A stretch of 64,000 nucleotides of DNA from Puccinia triticina (lineage: Eukaryota; Basidiomycota; Pucciniomycetes; Pucciniales; Pucciniaceae), in assembly GCF_026914185.1 (NCBI RefSeq), contig NC_070565.1, positions 4,650,001 to 4,714,000 on the forward strand, read 5' to 3'. Under the pieces are notes generated by a model. The model was given only the letters and a program-made list of their open reading frames with translations. It was not told the origin of the DNA and made no database searches. Position 1 is the first letter of the stretch. Each line of letters starts with the position of its first letter. This document shows, piece by piece, positions 44,251-56,136 of this stretch. The position numbers were made by a program, and so were the translations under genes.

Positions 44251-44997
44251 TGTTGTGGCAGCCGCCACCTGCCCAAACAAGAGCAGATATGTCACACGGC
44301 TCCTGGTACAGGCAGGCGGGTGGGCACTTGGTGAGGAAAAAGAAGTGCTGAAAGACTAACGGCGAGGAGAGTCTGAGCTGGAAGTATCTTCTGACTTTGA
44401 AAGAATGCTTTTGATAATCGGACTCTAAGCTAGAACACTAAGAGGGGTGCGGAGTAACAATTACACGAGAAGGCAACCAAGAGTGCTGAGAACTATAATC
44501 TTAATTTGATGAGGAGAGAGGAAATCATACAACGAGTGGCCGTACATATAGGGACGCGCACACAGGTGGGTATTGCATAAAGTCATGAGTCATTGGAAAA
44601 GCATAATGAAACAATCAAGAGACCAGCGGTGCCTGTCGAGTCTCGAGCGCCAATAGTGACGTAACTGTAAGCTGTCCTTGAGCGAGACGGTAAGTGTTGA
44701 TTAAGGTCATGCGCCAAGCTGGATGAGACTGGAATCGAGATTCTGATGATAACAGTGAATCGCGCTAGTCGAGAAATGGGTGTGTGACTAGAACGTTCAA
44801 TGCCTCAGATCGCACTAGTCGAGAATTGGGTAGTTGACTAGATGCGATGACTGAGACTGTTTTTTGGGAAAGCAAACGAGCGAGGTCGCCGATTGGAGCC
44901 CTTGGATGAATGGCCGAGAAGATTGGGTTATTGGCCAAGCATCCTTAACAAGATAACTTGATGTTTTTTATCTAAAGGCTTATCTGTTGTATGACAA
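44251..44997. other. Gene-free spacer
   Basis: Contains two similar CGC(G/A)CTAGTCGAGAA(A/T)TGGG blocks (44761-44780 and 44813-44832). No gene supported. Confidence 0.4.
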
Positions 44998-45439
44998 GAT
45001 ACCCGCTAGATTACCTGGGTACCCGCTTTATTTCTCCCAGAAATCCAGCATCCGCACCCAAACATGCACACGCTGGCGGGTACCCGCCAGCGGATAGCAG
45101 GTACCCGCAACGGGTTTGTTGGGGCCATCTCTATCTGCCACTTAATAAAATACTAGCTTTATAGTTTGCAACACACAGTCCATTGTGAGCCACTTGTGAG
45201 AAAAGTATTCAACTACACTAGACCACTGTCTTCTTGCTTCCAGCCTAGCTGGGGGTGTTGTCAGTCTTTGTTTTTCAGAGAGGCAGGGGTTTCCCCACAC
45301 ATACTTCTCTAAATTCAGCCATAAGAGGTGCAAACCGCTTTTGGAGTCTCACAGCATCCAAACTTGGGCAGTTGATTAATTAAAAATTGAGGTTTGCCTA
45401 GAGAGTTGAGATCTTGAAAGAGGCTTTGCATCAAGTATG

Positions 45440-46341
45440 GTTGTTTCTTTGTGATTTGACTTATGATGCTGCAGCATATCACGAAGTCAGGAACTATCAT
45501 TCCGAGAGATTAAAACTTTGCCAAGAATTCTTCAATTCCAACAATGTAGGCGGCCATGTTGTCATTGAATTGAGTATCTTCCCATTTGGCCCAGACTTTG
45601 TAGCTTGCTAGAATTGAATCAGAGGCGTAAATGGATTTGAAAATTTGCCAGAGTTGATAAGGATTTTTGGAGTTCTCCTTTTTCACAATGGTGTTGAAGA
45701 CTGTTGAAATTCCAGTGTCACCGGTCTCTCTTTCCTCATCTTTCCCTTCCCTGTCACACTTTTCCTCTTCCTGTCACTCCTTCACTCCCTCCAGATGCAT
45801 ATACAATGTTCACCTTCTGTCCCACAATCGGGCCCCAATATTGTAATAGCTTGAAGATCCCCAGCTTAGACAAGAAATAAACTCATCTGCTTCTGCGCGC
45901 ATTTCCCTGAGGTCTCTACAGGATACAACCTCTTGTAGTGTGTGTTCTTTTCCACCACGCAAGCTAAAAGCTTTTTTGCACTCCCAGAGGGCTCCCTTGG
46001 CCCCTTTTTGTTGTCTCACTCAGAGCTTCTCTGAGCTTGTTGTTCCTCAGGCCACTCTGCCCTTCCTCTCAGCCTTGACCTCCGGTCATAGCTTCAACAA
46101 ATACACCGTCTGTCAGATTTGCGCATAGTAAGTTTGCTGCCTTCTGTGTTTTGATCTTAGTTCTTTGAGTCATGTTGGGCAGGGGAGGATTGTGGATTAA
46201 ATTCTCAAAGTTGAACTCCAAGAGCACCATCCTTATTTTCTTCTCCCAGATTTCAAATTTTTTGCCCAAGAACTTAGGGACCTTCATTGTTGGCTTGCCA
46301 CCAAAGCTCAAATTGCTTGATTCTCCATTGGTTTTGGCCAT
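45440..46341 (-). pseudogene. copia Gag, interrupted by a solo LTR
   Basis: The N-terminal part (46341 to 46100) reads MAKTNGESSNLSFGG, then TMKVPKFLGKKFEIWEKKI, typical of Ty1/copia Gag (a Lys-Phe-x-Gly-x-x-Phe-x-x-Trp core). The frame resumes beyond the inserted LTR (45696 downward) as FNTIVKKENSKNPYQLW and VWAKWEDTQFNDNMAAYI, stopping near 45510. Zinc knuckle and Pol are missing here. It may be the other end of the element whose RNase H relic lies at 37850-38445, but this is not shown. Confidence 0.6.
45702..46099. repeat. Solo LTR, copy 2, inserted in copia Gag
   Basis: 398 bp, TGTTGAAATTCC...GCTTCAACA, flanked by AAGAC (45697-45701) and AATAC (46100-46104), 4 of 5 alike. Same family as 47-386. 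Removing it and one target copy restores the Gag reading frame around Asp-Gly-Val-Phe-Asn-Thr. Confidence 0.65.
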
Positions 46342-47600
<1,259 letters not shown>

Positions 47601-47609
47601 AGACAGTCA

Positions 47610-48780
47610 GAACCAATGGCTCTGGAGTCCTGGACCTATCAAACTGCCAGAGTCACATCGGGGTTCCGCACAGTGCAAAGTTTGAACCCAACGACATGGC
47701 TTTGGGTGAGCTGAATTTAGAAGAGCTCCAGGATATATACATCTGGCCAAGCAAAGAGCTGTCTTTTGGGCATCTGATTATTTCTTCTTGAGCTTGAAAG
47801 GGACCAGAGCATGTTGAATGTTTCTGTCAAAATACCAGGACATGATAACACCATACAACCTGCGTGTTGCACCACCGGCTGCCACAGACTTGTGTTGCAA
47901 GAGCAAGACGGCATCGATGGGTTGTTGCCGGATCAAATGCTTCAGGATCGGCGGGCATGGGCATGACACGCAGGCTGGACAGTGCAATCATGTCTCGGTA
48001 TTTTGAGAAAGATTTGAAATGTTCTGGTCCCTGTCGAGCTGAAGAAGAAAGAACCAGATATCCAAACCAGCTCTTTGCTTGGCCAAATACGTATATCCTG
48101 GAAGTCTCATGCAGCTCTGGCAGTTCGACAGGTCCGGAGCCTTTGGTTCTGAATCATTTGCGTGAAAAAGACCAAAAAAAAAGTTCCTCGGTCTGATAAA
48201 AGATTAGTGGTAACCCCGACAAGAGAAATAAGAGGGGATATACTTCGCGATGTGACGACAAGAAATGTACCTAATCAGGCGCAATATTATCACCACGAAG
48301 TCGTCCGCGTGGCCAGCCACATAGTCGACATTGAATCCTACGGGCGAGGGGGCATCAATTTCTAGAGCAAACAGGATATCCAATTTGGTAAAACACCCAC
48401 GAACAACAAGAGCGAAACCACTTTACCGATTGTGTTCACCGAATAGGACGGTCGATCCTCCAAGACGTAGGACAGTCCATTGATACAGCTGATTATCTGG
48501 TTCGTCTGTTGGAGGCCCTCGAGGAGGCCTTGTGGAGCTCTGGCTATCTCCACAGAGACTGAAGCAAACATAAGATCCAAATCGCCCATCGATCAACAGG
48601 AGCGAAATCACTTCACCGATTGGGTTCATCGAATTTGACGGTCGATCCTCCAAGACGTAGGGTAATCCAATTATAAAGATGATTCTCTGATTCGTCTGTT
48701 AGAGGCCCTCGATGAGGCCTTGTGGAACGCTGGCTATCTTCACAGTGACACTGCCAGAATCTCATGATGAACGAGCAGAT
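47610..48780 (+). pseudogene. FunK1-type protein kinase debris, inverted and tandem duplicated
   Basis: On the plus strand broken frames read MQLWQFDRSGAFGSESF (about 48108-48158), a Leu-Trp-x-Phe-Asp-Arg-Ser-Gly stretch typical of fungal FunK1 kinases, and later RSILQDVGQSI...LVRLLEALEEALWSSGYLHRD (about 48456-48560), like the His-Arg-Asp catalytic loop. The last block recurs at about 48645-48750 as a diverged direct copy (LIRLLEALDEALWNAGYLHSD). The part at about 47611-47880 is an inverted copy of about 47890-48155. Stops in every frame make this a relic. The family call rests on short motifs. Confidence 0.45.
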
Positions 48781-49204
48781 AGACGATCCGGATAGAAAAT
48801 GCTTCCGGATCGACCCAGATGTGGCAGTTGATTTATTCACGGTGTCGAGTTTGCAGTGACATCCGGACGAGCAGCGCAGCCACTGCGAACGCTGCACAGT
48901 GACGGCGGACGATGCACAGTGACTGCGGATGTAGCCGGTTTGGCAACACATCAGCCTACACGGCGGTGGTAGCATTCGCATTTGTCGGGTTAAGTTGACG
49001 ATTTTGGGCAACTTAACCCGAAAGGCAATCGCATCGGTCCGGGCTAACCCCGGGTCAACAAACCTCAGGTTTGATTTCAGGCTGAGGTCAGCTAAATTTA
49101 GGGCCTGTACCATAGCTTTCCGCGGATTCACACCTCGGATTCCGAGCCGCCAAAAATACCGGTTCGTCAGGATTATTTTCCCTGCACGGTTTCCCCGAGC
49201 TCAA

Positions 49205-49880
49205 AATCAACAACTCCTCGGTCACCGGTACTGACCGGTCAGCCAGAGCGGTACACACCGGCCATCGGAACGTAGATGGCAGGTCCGTTCGGTCATTGAG
49301 GGCTCCCTTCAATGGGCTGTCCTCTTGGTCATCGAGATGAGTATACACTCCTCAAGATGACCGGAACGAACCGGTCATCGAGAGGAGTATGTACTCCTTA
49401 AGATGACCGGAACAAACCGGTCATCGGGAGGAGTATGTACTCCTCTAGATGGCCGGAATGAACCGGCCATCGGGAGGAGTGCATACCCTCTCAATGATCG
49501 GAACGAACCGGTCATCAATCTACTCCTCAAGATGACCGGTTCGTTCCGGTCGTCTTGAGGAGTACATCTTTCTCTCGATGACCGGTTCGTTCCGGATCTT
49601 GGGGAGTACATACTCCTCTCGATGACCGGAACGAACCGGTCATCTCGAGAAGGACATCTTCTTCTCGATGACCGGAACAAACCGGTCATCGAGAATGTGG
49701 CGAGTGACTATTGATGGCCGGTACAGACCGGACATCAACGGAGGTGTGGACTCCTATCAATCACCGGTCTCCACCGGCCATTGAGAGTGCAGAACCTACT
49801 GACCAGCCATCGGTGGAGGGTGTATGCACTCCGCTCGATGACTGGCTTCGGCCGGCCATCGAGGGTGTAGTGAGCTGCTC
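49205..49880. repeat. Tandem array C, alternating GATGACCGG / GAGGAGTA palindromes
   Basis: About a dozen diverged units of about 46-50 bp. The best units combine GATGACCGG, a 6-base centre and CCGGTCATC with GAGGAGTATGTACTCCTC, two palindromes in turn. Unrelated in sequence to arrays A and B but of the same design. Non-coding. Confidence 0.75.
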
Positions 49881-50127
49881 TCGATGGCCGGTACTCACTC
49901 CATGGGTAGGGGAGGCGATACGAGGATGTGCTGTGTATCTGATGGTGCGGGTGGCTGGGGAAGGCGTACATAATCCGAGGTGAAAAAAATAGGTCCGACC
50001 TATTTTTCCAAACTGAGGAAAACAGACCATTTTCCTCGGATTATGAGGACGCCAATTAGGCGCTATGGTACTCCGGATTCTGGGTCGCTCGGATTTCACA
50101 GAAAGTTGCGAATCCCGGGTGAGACGA

Positions 50128-50201
50128 GCTTAACCAAGCCTCTCTGGAGGAGAGCCCCGCAGGGTCTCTGTCTCGCAGAGAGGCTTGCCCCCAAGCGGCG
50201 A
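50128..50201. repeat. GC-rich foldback repeat (copy of 13789-13867)
   Basis: AGCTTAACCAAGCCTCTCTG faces a CAGAGAGGCTTG block across about 40 bp (GAGAGCCCCGCAGGGTCTCT in the middle). Nearly identical, in inverse orientation, to the block at 13789-13867. Further diverged relatives lie at about 50803-50891, 51111-51160, 51180-51255 and 51641-51702. Confidence 0.55.
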
Positions 50202-51110
50202 ATTCTGGCGTGAGAGCTGACAGACCGTAGTCCTGGCCAGCACCCAAATTCCACTAAATCAATGCCTACACATTTTTCACGCAACATACGGGTCATGAGT
50301 AGCACGGCCTTGTAGCCTGGCTGCTTGCGCAGCCTGCAGCCATCCATCCCCCCAGAGCAGTGCTAGACATCCTTTCAAAAAACACAATGAGCTGTTTTCC
50401 AAAAGTCAAACTCTTGATTTTTTTTTTACTCCTGTACACTCCACTATCCAATAAACTTGCTGTATCCTACCTATACTGTGACAAAAACATAGTACAGAAG
50501 CCACCATAACTGTACACTTTGGCATGTGTATTTAGCTCTTATGTACTTGCCTCGCATGTACAAAGGTACGGACAATCCATGAATCTTGGTAAGATGATGT
50601 TACAAGCTTTGTAACTTCAAGACCGTTTGAGTTAATGACATGTGATCTATGTAGGATTGAAGGCAAGATGCAGGCCTTCAATCTGGCACCAGGGCGGCCT
50701 GATTGGCCCGCAGGAGGCTAATTTAGTGTGGTGTTGAAGTTTGACACCAGCCAAATGGTTGGAGGTGGTCCTCAGCGCTCACGCCAAATTTCCCTGCTTA
50801 CTCCCAAGTCCCTCCTTTGGAGGCTCGCGCTTCGCGCGAGGGGCGCCAGCCTGCCAACTCAGAAGGGAGGACTGACTAAGTTCGCGGGTGAGATCCTTGG
50901 AATCCGCGGGCTATGGTACAGGCCCTTAGCAAGCGTTAACCTGAAATCTAGCCTCAGGCTAGGGCAGTCTCCGACTCATTTCAGCTCACTTTAGCCTGAA
51001 ACTGACCAAACAAATGCGTTTGCCCACTTGAAGGCAACCTCGTCAGTAACCTGCCCACAAACCCGGGCTTATTTAACCCAAAAACCTAGCAAACAAATGC
51101 GAATGCTCTA

Positions 51111-52092
51111 ACTTAAGCCTCTCAAGCGGAGGCCCGGAGGGCTCTCTGTGTGTATTCTGAATGGGACAATGGGGGGCACTCTAACTTAACACAAGTCCCC
51201 CCTGGTGGCTTTGGCTGGCGACGAAGCTGCCCCTGGGAGGGACTTGTGTATTATCACAAATTTTACGCAGGAGCAGAAAGTCCATTTGGCTGGGAGGTTT
51301 TTAATTTTTTATAGCTCCTCCCCCAGCATCTCCATAGGTCTGCCCTGTTGGTACATTATGCTACATTACTGTGCCTACAATTTGGCCTACTCAGATTTTC
51401 TCTATCACTATCCGTTGACCTTGAATGATCTTTTGAAGAATTGAAGAATGTGCAGGTTTTGAAAATGAGGGTCCACTGGTTTGGGACTCCAGGAAACAGT
51501 TTTCTGGCTACAAGACAGCTGACTGGCTCAAATTCTTCCCAAGGAAAGTCTTTGCAATTCTGTCTATTCAACTTCACTTTTTTTTTCTTTTGGTGTAGCA
51601 GATACTTTCTGCTAATACTTGAATTGAGAGATAACACATAAGCCTCTCCGACGGGGAGCACTCCGCGGGTCCACCTCAGTCCGAGTGGCTTTGTTAAGCT
51701 AGGGGGGCACGGGCATGTGGAAACGATGAAGCTCACTATTGCTCATGAGTGTTATCAAGCATCAACTGTTGGGTGGGACAGGGATTGCACCAAGTACTAC
51801 GCCTCTTGAAGTAGTAGCTCAAGACAAATAGACCGATATCTCTACATTCCAGCGTACAGAAGCACAGAGAGGACGGCGAATCATCTGTGCCGGAATGTGA
51901 GAGGTAAAGTAGAGATGTGTTGTGACCAACGGCTTGGACACGAGCGCACGAAGAATGGTGGTGACTCAGGTGGAATACACCAGGACTCTTGGGGTAAGCA
52001 AGCTTGGCGAGGGAGCGTAAGAATGATTACGTTTTGTCGTTTCAGGGTGACGTTCGAGAAGAAAGGTCAACAAGTATAAAAAGTGTGTAAAA
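51111..52092. other. Intergenic with decayed foldback repeats
   Basis: Holds three partial relatives of the CTAACTTAA...AAGTCCC family (about 51111, 51180 and 51641). The last 300 bp are the 3' flank of RPL12. No gene supported. Confidence 0.45.
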
Positions 52093-52844
52093 TCATTCCT
52101 CCGGGATTTCAGTCTCGCCCTCGTTGATGGACTCGATGACGTCGTGGGCGGGTTGACCGTCGACGGTACAACCGACGCTTTGAGCAGTGCCCAAGATTTC
52201 TTTCACGGTTCCAGCCAAGTTCTTGGCCAACGATTTGAATCGCATCTTCCGAGCGATCTCGATGATTTCATCAAGGGTGACGTTGCCAGAATGCTTGATG
52301 TTCTTCTCTTTCTTCCGGTCACGGACAGGCTCTGGTGAACAAACAGGGGTAAAGGTAATCAGTGAGCGTCCACAGTTTTCACTCTCAATGGAGGAGTGCT
52401 GATTTCATGTGGAATGAATGAAGTGATATTCACCTTTGAGAGCCTTGATGACCAACGAAGAGGCCGATGGGACGACGGCAACGGTGGCTTGACGGTTTTG
52501 GATGGTCAGCTGGACAGTGACCCGGAGACCTTTCCAGTCTCCAGTGGCCTTGGCGATATCTTCACCGACCTTCTTGGGGGACTGCGGCGACCAGGAAAAT
52601 GTGATACACAGTCAGAAATTCGGTGAATTGGCTTGGGCAAAGTTGCTGAACGTGACTTACGAGACCAAGGGGACCAATCTTGGGGGCGAGGGCAGATGAG
52701 GCACCCACCTCTCCACCGGTGGCTCTCAAGTAAATGATCTTGATTTCATTGGGGTCAATCTAAATAACAGGAACAGCGGCGGGTGAGCACAGAAGCCAAA
52801 GGAGATGGGATGAAGTGATCTGGCTATCTTACTTTTGGTGGCAT
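52093..52844 (-). CDS. RPL12: 60S ribosomal protein L12 (uL11)
   Basis: A stalk-base protein of the large subunit that binds the GTPase-associated rRNA. Four exons: 52844-52833, 52759-52661, 52581-52434 and 52331-52093, with introns of 73, 79 and 102 bp. Exon 1 codes only Met-Pro-Pro-Lys. Landmarks in order: [69 protein letters not shown], then [47 protein letters not shown], and a C-terminal acidic end (GETEIPEE). Complete and intact; head-to-head with RACK1. Confidence 0.95.
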
Positions 52845-53190
52845 GGTCGGTTACTTTGAGGAGTCTGGGCACAGTGATCGTTTGGGGCCTCCGGTATATT
52901 GGTACCTTATTCGACACTGTCCTTGCCGACAAAAATAATGTGCGTGGTGGTGGATGCTGGCTGGGCGCGGCCTGTGGGACGGGACACTGATATATCTGTG
53001 ACAGGTGGGTCGAGTAAACCTAACTCAGCAAGCCGCATCCGCCTACGCGCCGGTTTGCGAGCCTCACCATATCGGCCCGGCTGGAATAGAAATAGCCACT
53101 GCCGGGATGGATGGGGATACCAGCAAACGAACTCGTCGCACACTTCCATAACCTGGGTTTCGATCCTCTCAGCAAACTCGTACAATCAGC
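52845..53190. promoter_or_regulatory. Divergent promoter of RPL12 and RACK1
   Basis: 346 bp between the two start codons must hold both promoters and 5' UTRs. GC-rich with CGCGCC and GGTTTGCGAG-type blocks; no canonical TATA box was seen on either side. Both genes belong to the ribosome, which suggests shared regulation (inference). Confidence 0.6.
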
Positions 53191-54897
53191 ATGTCGGAGT
53201 CTTTGTTGTTCAAGGGTACCCTCGCCGGCCACACCGGCTGGGTCACCGCCATCGCTACCTCGGCCGAGAACCCGTAAGTCCCTCCTCCTGATGCTAATGT
53301 CGACTGCCTCACAAACACTTCACTGACGCGTCGCTGTAATCTTGCCGAAATGTTGTCAGTGATATGATCTTGACCGCCTCTCGGGGTTCGTATACCTCCC
53401 AGATTATTTTGTCCCTTCTCCCCACCCTCCCCTAGCGACTCTGAGCTGCTGCCTCTGGCAGGACATCTGCGCTGAACCACTCTTGTGATCAAAGTGCGGA
53501 GGAAGAGCTCATGTTGTCCTTACTCCCTTCAATTCCATCTCTGCAAACACACCTTTGGTGATCGATAGATAAGACGATTATCGTCTGGCAACTTAGCCGA
53601 GAGGACGTAGGTCTCATAACCCCCCCAATCTGTTCCTTTAGTCTGGCTCGATCGCCCACAACTAACTTTGTTGACTACCTACGAAATAGGGTGCTTACGG
53701 TTTCCCCAAGAGAATTTTGCGTGGCCACAACCACTTTGTCTCTGACATCGTTACGTCTTCCGACGGACAGTGTAAATGACTCCTCTATCCCTTCGCCCTG
53801 CCCATTATCCTTGCCTACTTACTTGTTTTATCCGGTAGTTGCTCTCTCGTCGTCGTGGGACAAAACCCTCCGACTTTGGGATCTTAACACTGGTCTCACC
53901 ACCCGTCTTTTTGTCGGACACACCAAAGACGTCCTCTCCGTCTCTTTCAGTGCTGACAACCGACAGGTCAGTTGCAAAGCTGGCCACTTCATCAATCACC
54001 TACTAACAAGTTCTTTTGCAGATTGTCTCCGGATCCCGTGACCGAACGATCAAACTTTGGAACACCCTTGGAGAGTGCAAATTCGAAATCAAGGACGAGG
54101 GCCACACCGGATGGGTATCCTGCGTCCGATTCTCTCCCAACCCGATGAACCCTGTCATCGTGTCCGCTGGCTGGGACAAGGTTGTGAAGGTGTGTACAAA
54201 TTACTTTGCTTTTAACCCCGACTTTGAAATGATGTACCATTATACTCGTATATATTTGCTACTTCGGAGGGCTATCTACCCGATGAGAACAACTAAAATT
54301 TCCACCGAGATCTCTGATCCCTTTGCTCCAACGATTCCCCCGTTTATCTTCACCGGCGCCCTTGAAGTCTGATACTAACTCAAAAACCGCTGGTCGCTGA
54401 TCAATTTGTAGGTTTGGGAGCTATCCAAGTGCAAGCTCCGCACCAACCACCATGGCCACACCGGTTACTTGAACACTGTTACTGTTTCCCCTGACGGCTC
54501 ACTTTGCGGCTCTGGTGGAAAGGACGGCGTAAGTTGAATTTGAAGCTCTCGGAACTCCCACAGGAGCCTGACTGGACTTGTTGTCATGTAGATTACCATG
54601 TTGTGGGACTTGAACGAGGGCAAGCACCTGTACTCCCTGGAAGCCGGAGATATCATCAACGCCCTTGTGTTCTCCCCCAACCGATACTGGCTCTGTGCCG
54701 CCACTGCATCTTGCATCAAGATCTTCGATCTCGAGAGCAAGAGCATTGTCGATGAGATCAAGCCCGACTTCACCGACATCGAGGGCAGGAACACCAAGGT
54801 GCCCGAGTGCACATCGTTGGCCTGGTCTCCTGATGGAGGTACCTTGTTTGCTGGTTACACCGACAACCTCGTTCGGGTTTACGCCGTCATGGGTTAA
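53191..54897 (+). CDS. RACK1: RACK1, WD40 ribosome-associated signalling scaffold (Cpc2/Asc1)
   Basis: A seven-bladed WD40 protein of the 40S subunit that links translation to kinase signalling. Eight exons: 53191-53273, 53360-53385, 53569-53606, 53690-53771, 53839-53966, 54023-54189, 54412-54528 and 54592-54897, all GT-AG. The start is [20 protein letters not shown]. Landmarks: [140 protein letters not shown]. Complete and intact. Confidence 0.95.
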
Positions 54898-55304
54898 AAG
54901 CAATGAAATATCACGAAAATATATGCACCAACATCTCTTTTTTCCTGAAGAGCTTCCTTGCCCCCAGGTCAGACGCGCCACCTCAAGTCTGTTTGATTGA
55001 GTTCGACTGGCTTCTTACTGTTGAAAGGACTAGTATGTGGTGGGACGTGCTATCAACTCCTCAACTTAGTGAGAGAATCAGATGAGCCAGAGAACATTGA
55101 AGCATCCCACTTCTTGACGTTACTTGTAATGGCCCCTACAGCTCAATGCATGGCGGCTGGTGTCCATGATGTGAGTGAACTATGCTCGGCCCCTCCGTTC
55201 TTCTGCTGGCAGCTGCTGGCCATTTCTGCGGCCGGTGCCATCCTGGCCGTGGCACCGAACTTAACTAAGTCCCTCCTCGCCTGAGGCTTTGCCGGAGGGA
55301 CTTA

Positions 55305-55668
55305 GAGCATCCGCATCGGTGCGGGTGTAACTCGAGGAGTAACAGATCTGCTTACTCCCGGATTAGCGCTAATCCCGGCCGGCAGCCGCATCGGTGCGGG
55401 ATAAAAAGCTGTGTAAGTATGTGGTATGCACCTACAGCTTATGTAAGCTGTGTTTGGTGCATACTTTTGGGTGGGGAGGAGTGTCTGCATGCATGTGAAT
55501 ATGCATGCAGCGCTTACTCCCAGGATTAGCGAGGAGTAACTTTACTCCCGCTTACTCCAAATTGTACTCCCGGGAGGAGTTTAGTCCGATTAAATCGGAC
55601 CCAATGCGGTTGCCGAGGAGGATTAGTTATGCTAATCCTCCCTTAATCCGCAACCGATGCGGATGCTC
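55305..55668. mobile_element. PIF/Harbinger-type MITE inside the left TIR
   Basis: 364 bp, TIR GAGCATCCGCATCGGTGCGG (the right copy has one extra T), flanked by TTA on both sides (55302-55304, 55669-55671). A GAGCATC start and TTA duplication are the PIF/Harbinger pattern. Excising it with one TTA restores the host TIR, as seen by comparison with the intact right TIR. Non-coding; contains ACTCC-rich hairpins. Confidence 0.75.
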
Positions 55669-56136
55669 TTATGACTTATCAGGAATTCTCGCATGAGAGA
55701 TCCGGATAATTGACCACGCTCAACGTTATATTCCTCACTACTCCGTCAATTCTCAACCTCTCCTTACCAGACCCATTTTTACTGAATGGTATCCTTCTCA
55801 ACAAAATTATCATGTATTTTACATCCTATGTATCTAGCTCATCTACTTCAAAAATAAATATTTCAAAAATCAGAATAAAAAACAAAATAATAGTGATGTC
55901 AAGCACATCACTCCATTTCATTCCAAATTAATTTAGTAACTGCATAGTGCACGGACCCACCCGCGTTGGGAGATGATCGGAGCTACTAAGCCTGATCAGG
56001 CTTACATGATCGATGATATATACAAAACGGAGAAAAAACACAATGAGATTGAAAAAAAGAAACACTTTCATCGACAAGGAATAATAATGTAACCTCGAAG
56101 AACATCATCAACTTTGGACAACTACTTCGACCAGCC

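Larger units (their letters stand above)
41923..45133. mobile_element. Large hAT-like element with 8-bp TSD (outer)
   Basis: The left end TAGAGATGGCCCC and the right end GGGGCCATCTCTA (45121-45133) form a 13 bp perfect TIR. The flanks are TCTGCCAA (41915-41922) and TCTGCCAC (45134-45141), 7 of 8 alike. Subterminal GGTACC-rich blocks lie at both ends (about 41945-42030 and 45000-45115). It encloses a second hAT-like element and a palindromic tandem array. No transposase is visible. An 8-bp TSD with a TAGAGATGGC start fits hAT. Confidence 0.6.
48971..51107. mobile_element. Large TIR element with foldback ends enclosing array C
   Basis: The left end reads AGCATTCGCATTTGT and the right end ACAAATGCGAATGCT. 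Further in, GGGCCTGTACCATAGC (about 49100-49118) faces GCTATGGTACAGGCCC (50911-50926), and CCGCGGATTC faces GAATCCGCGG, so the arms agree in patches over about 150-200 bp. A GAGCATNCGCA terminus resembles the PIF/Harbinger-type MITE at 55305, but a clean 3-bp TSD is not visible here (right flank CTAAC), so limits and class are uncertain. Confidence 0.45.

Noticed and set aside
49205..49880. CRISPR-like array
   Set aside because: Units are contiguous palindromes without unique spacers, and the genome is eukaryotic.
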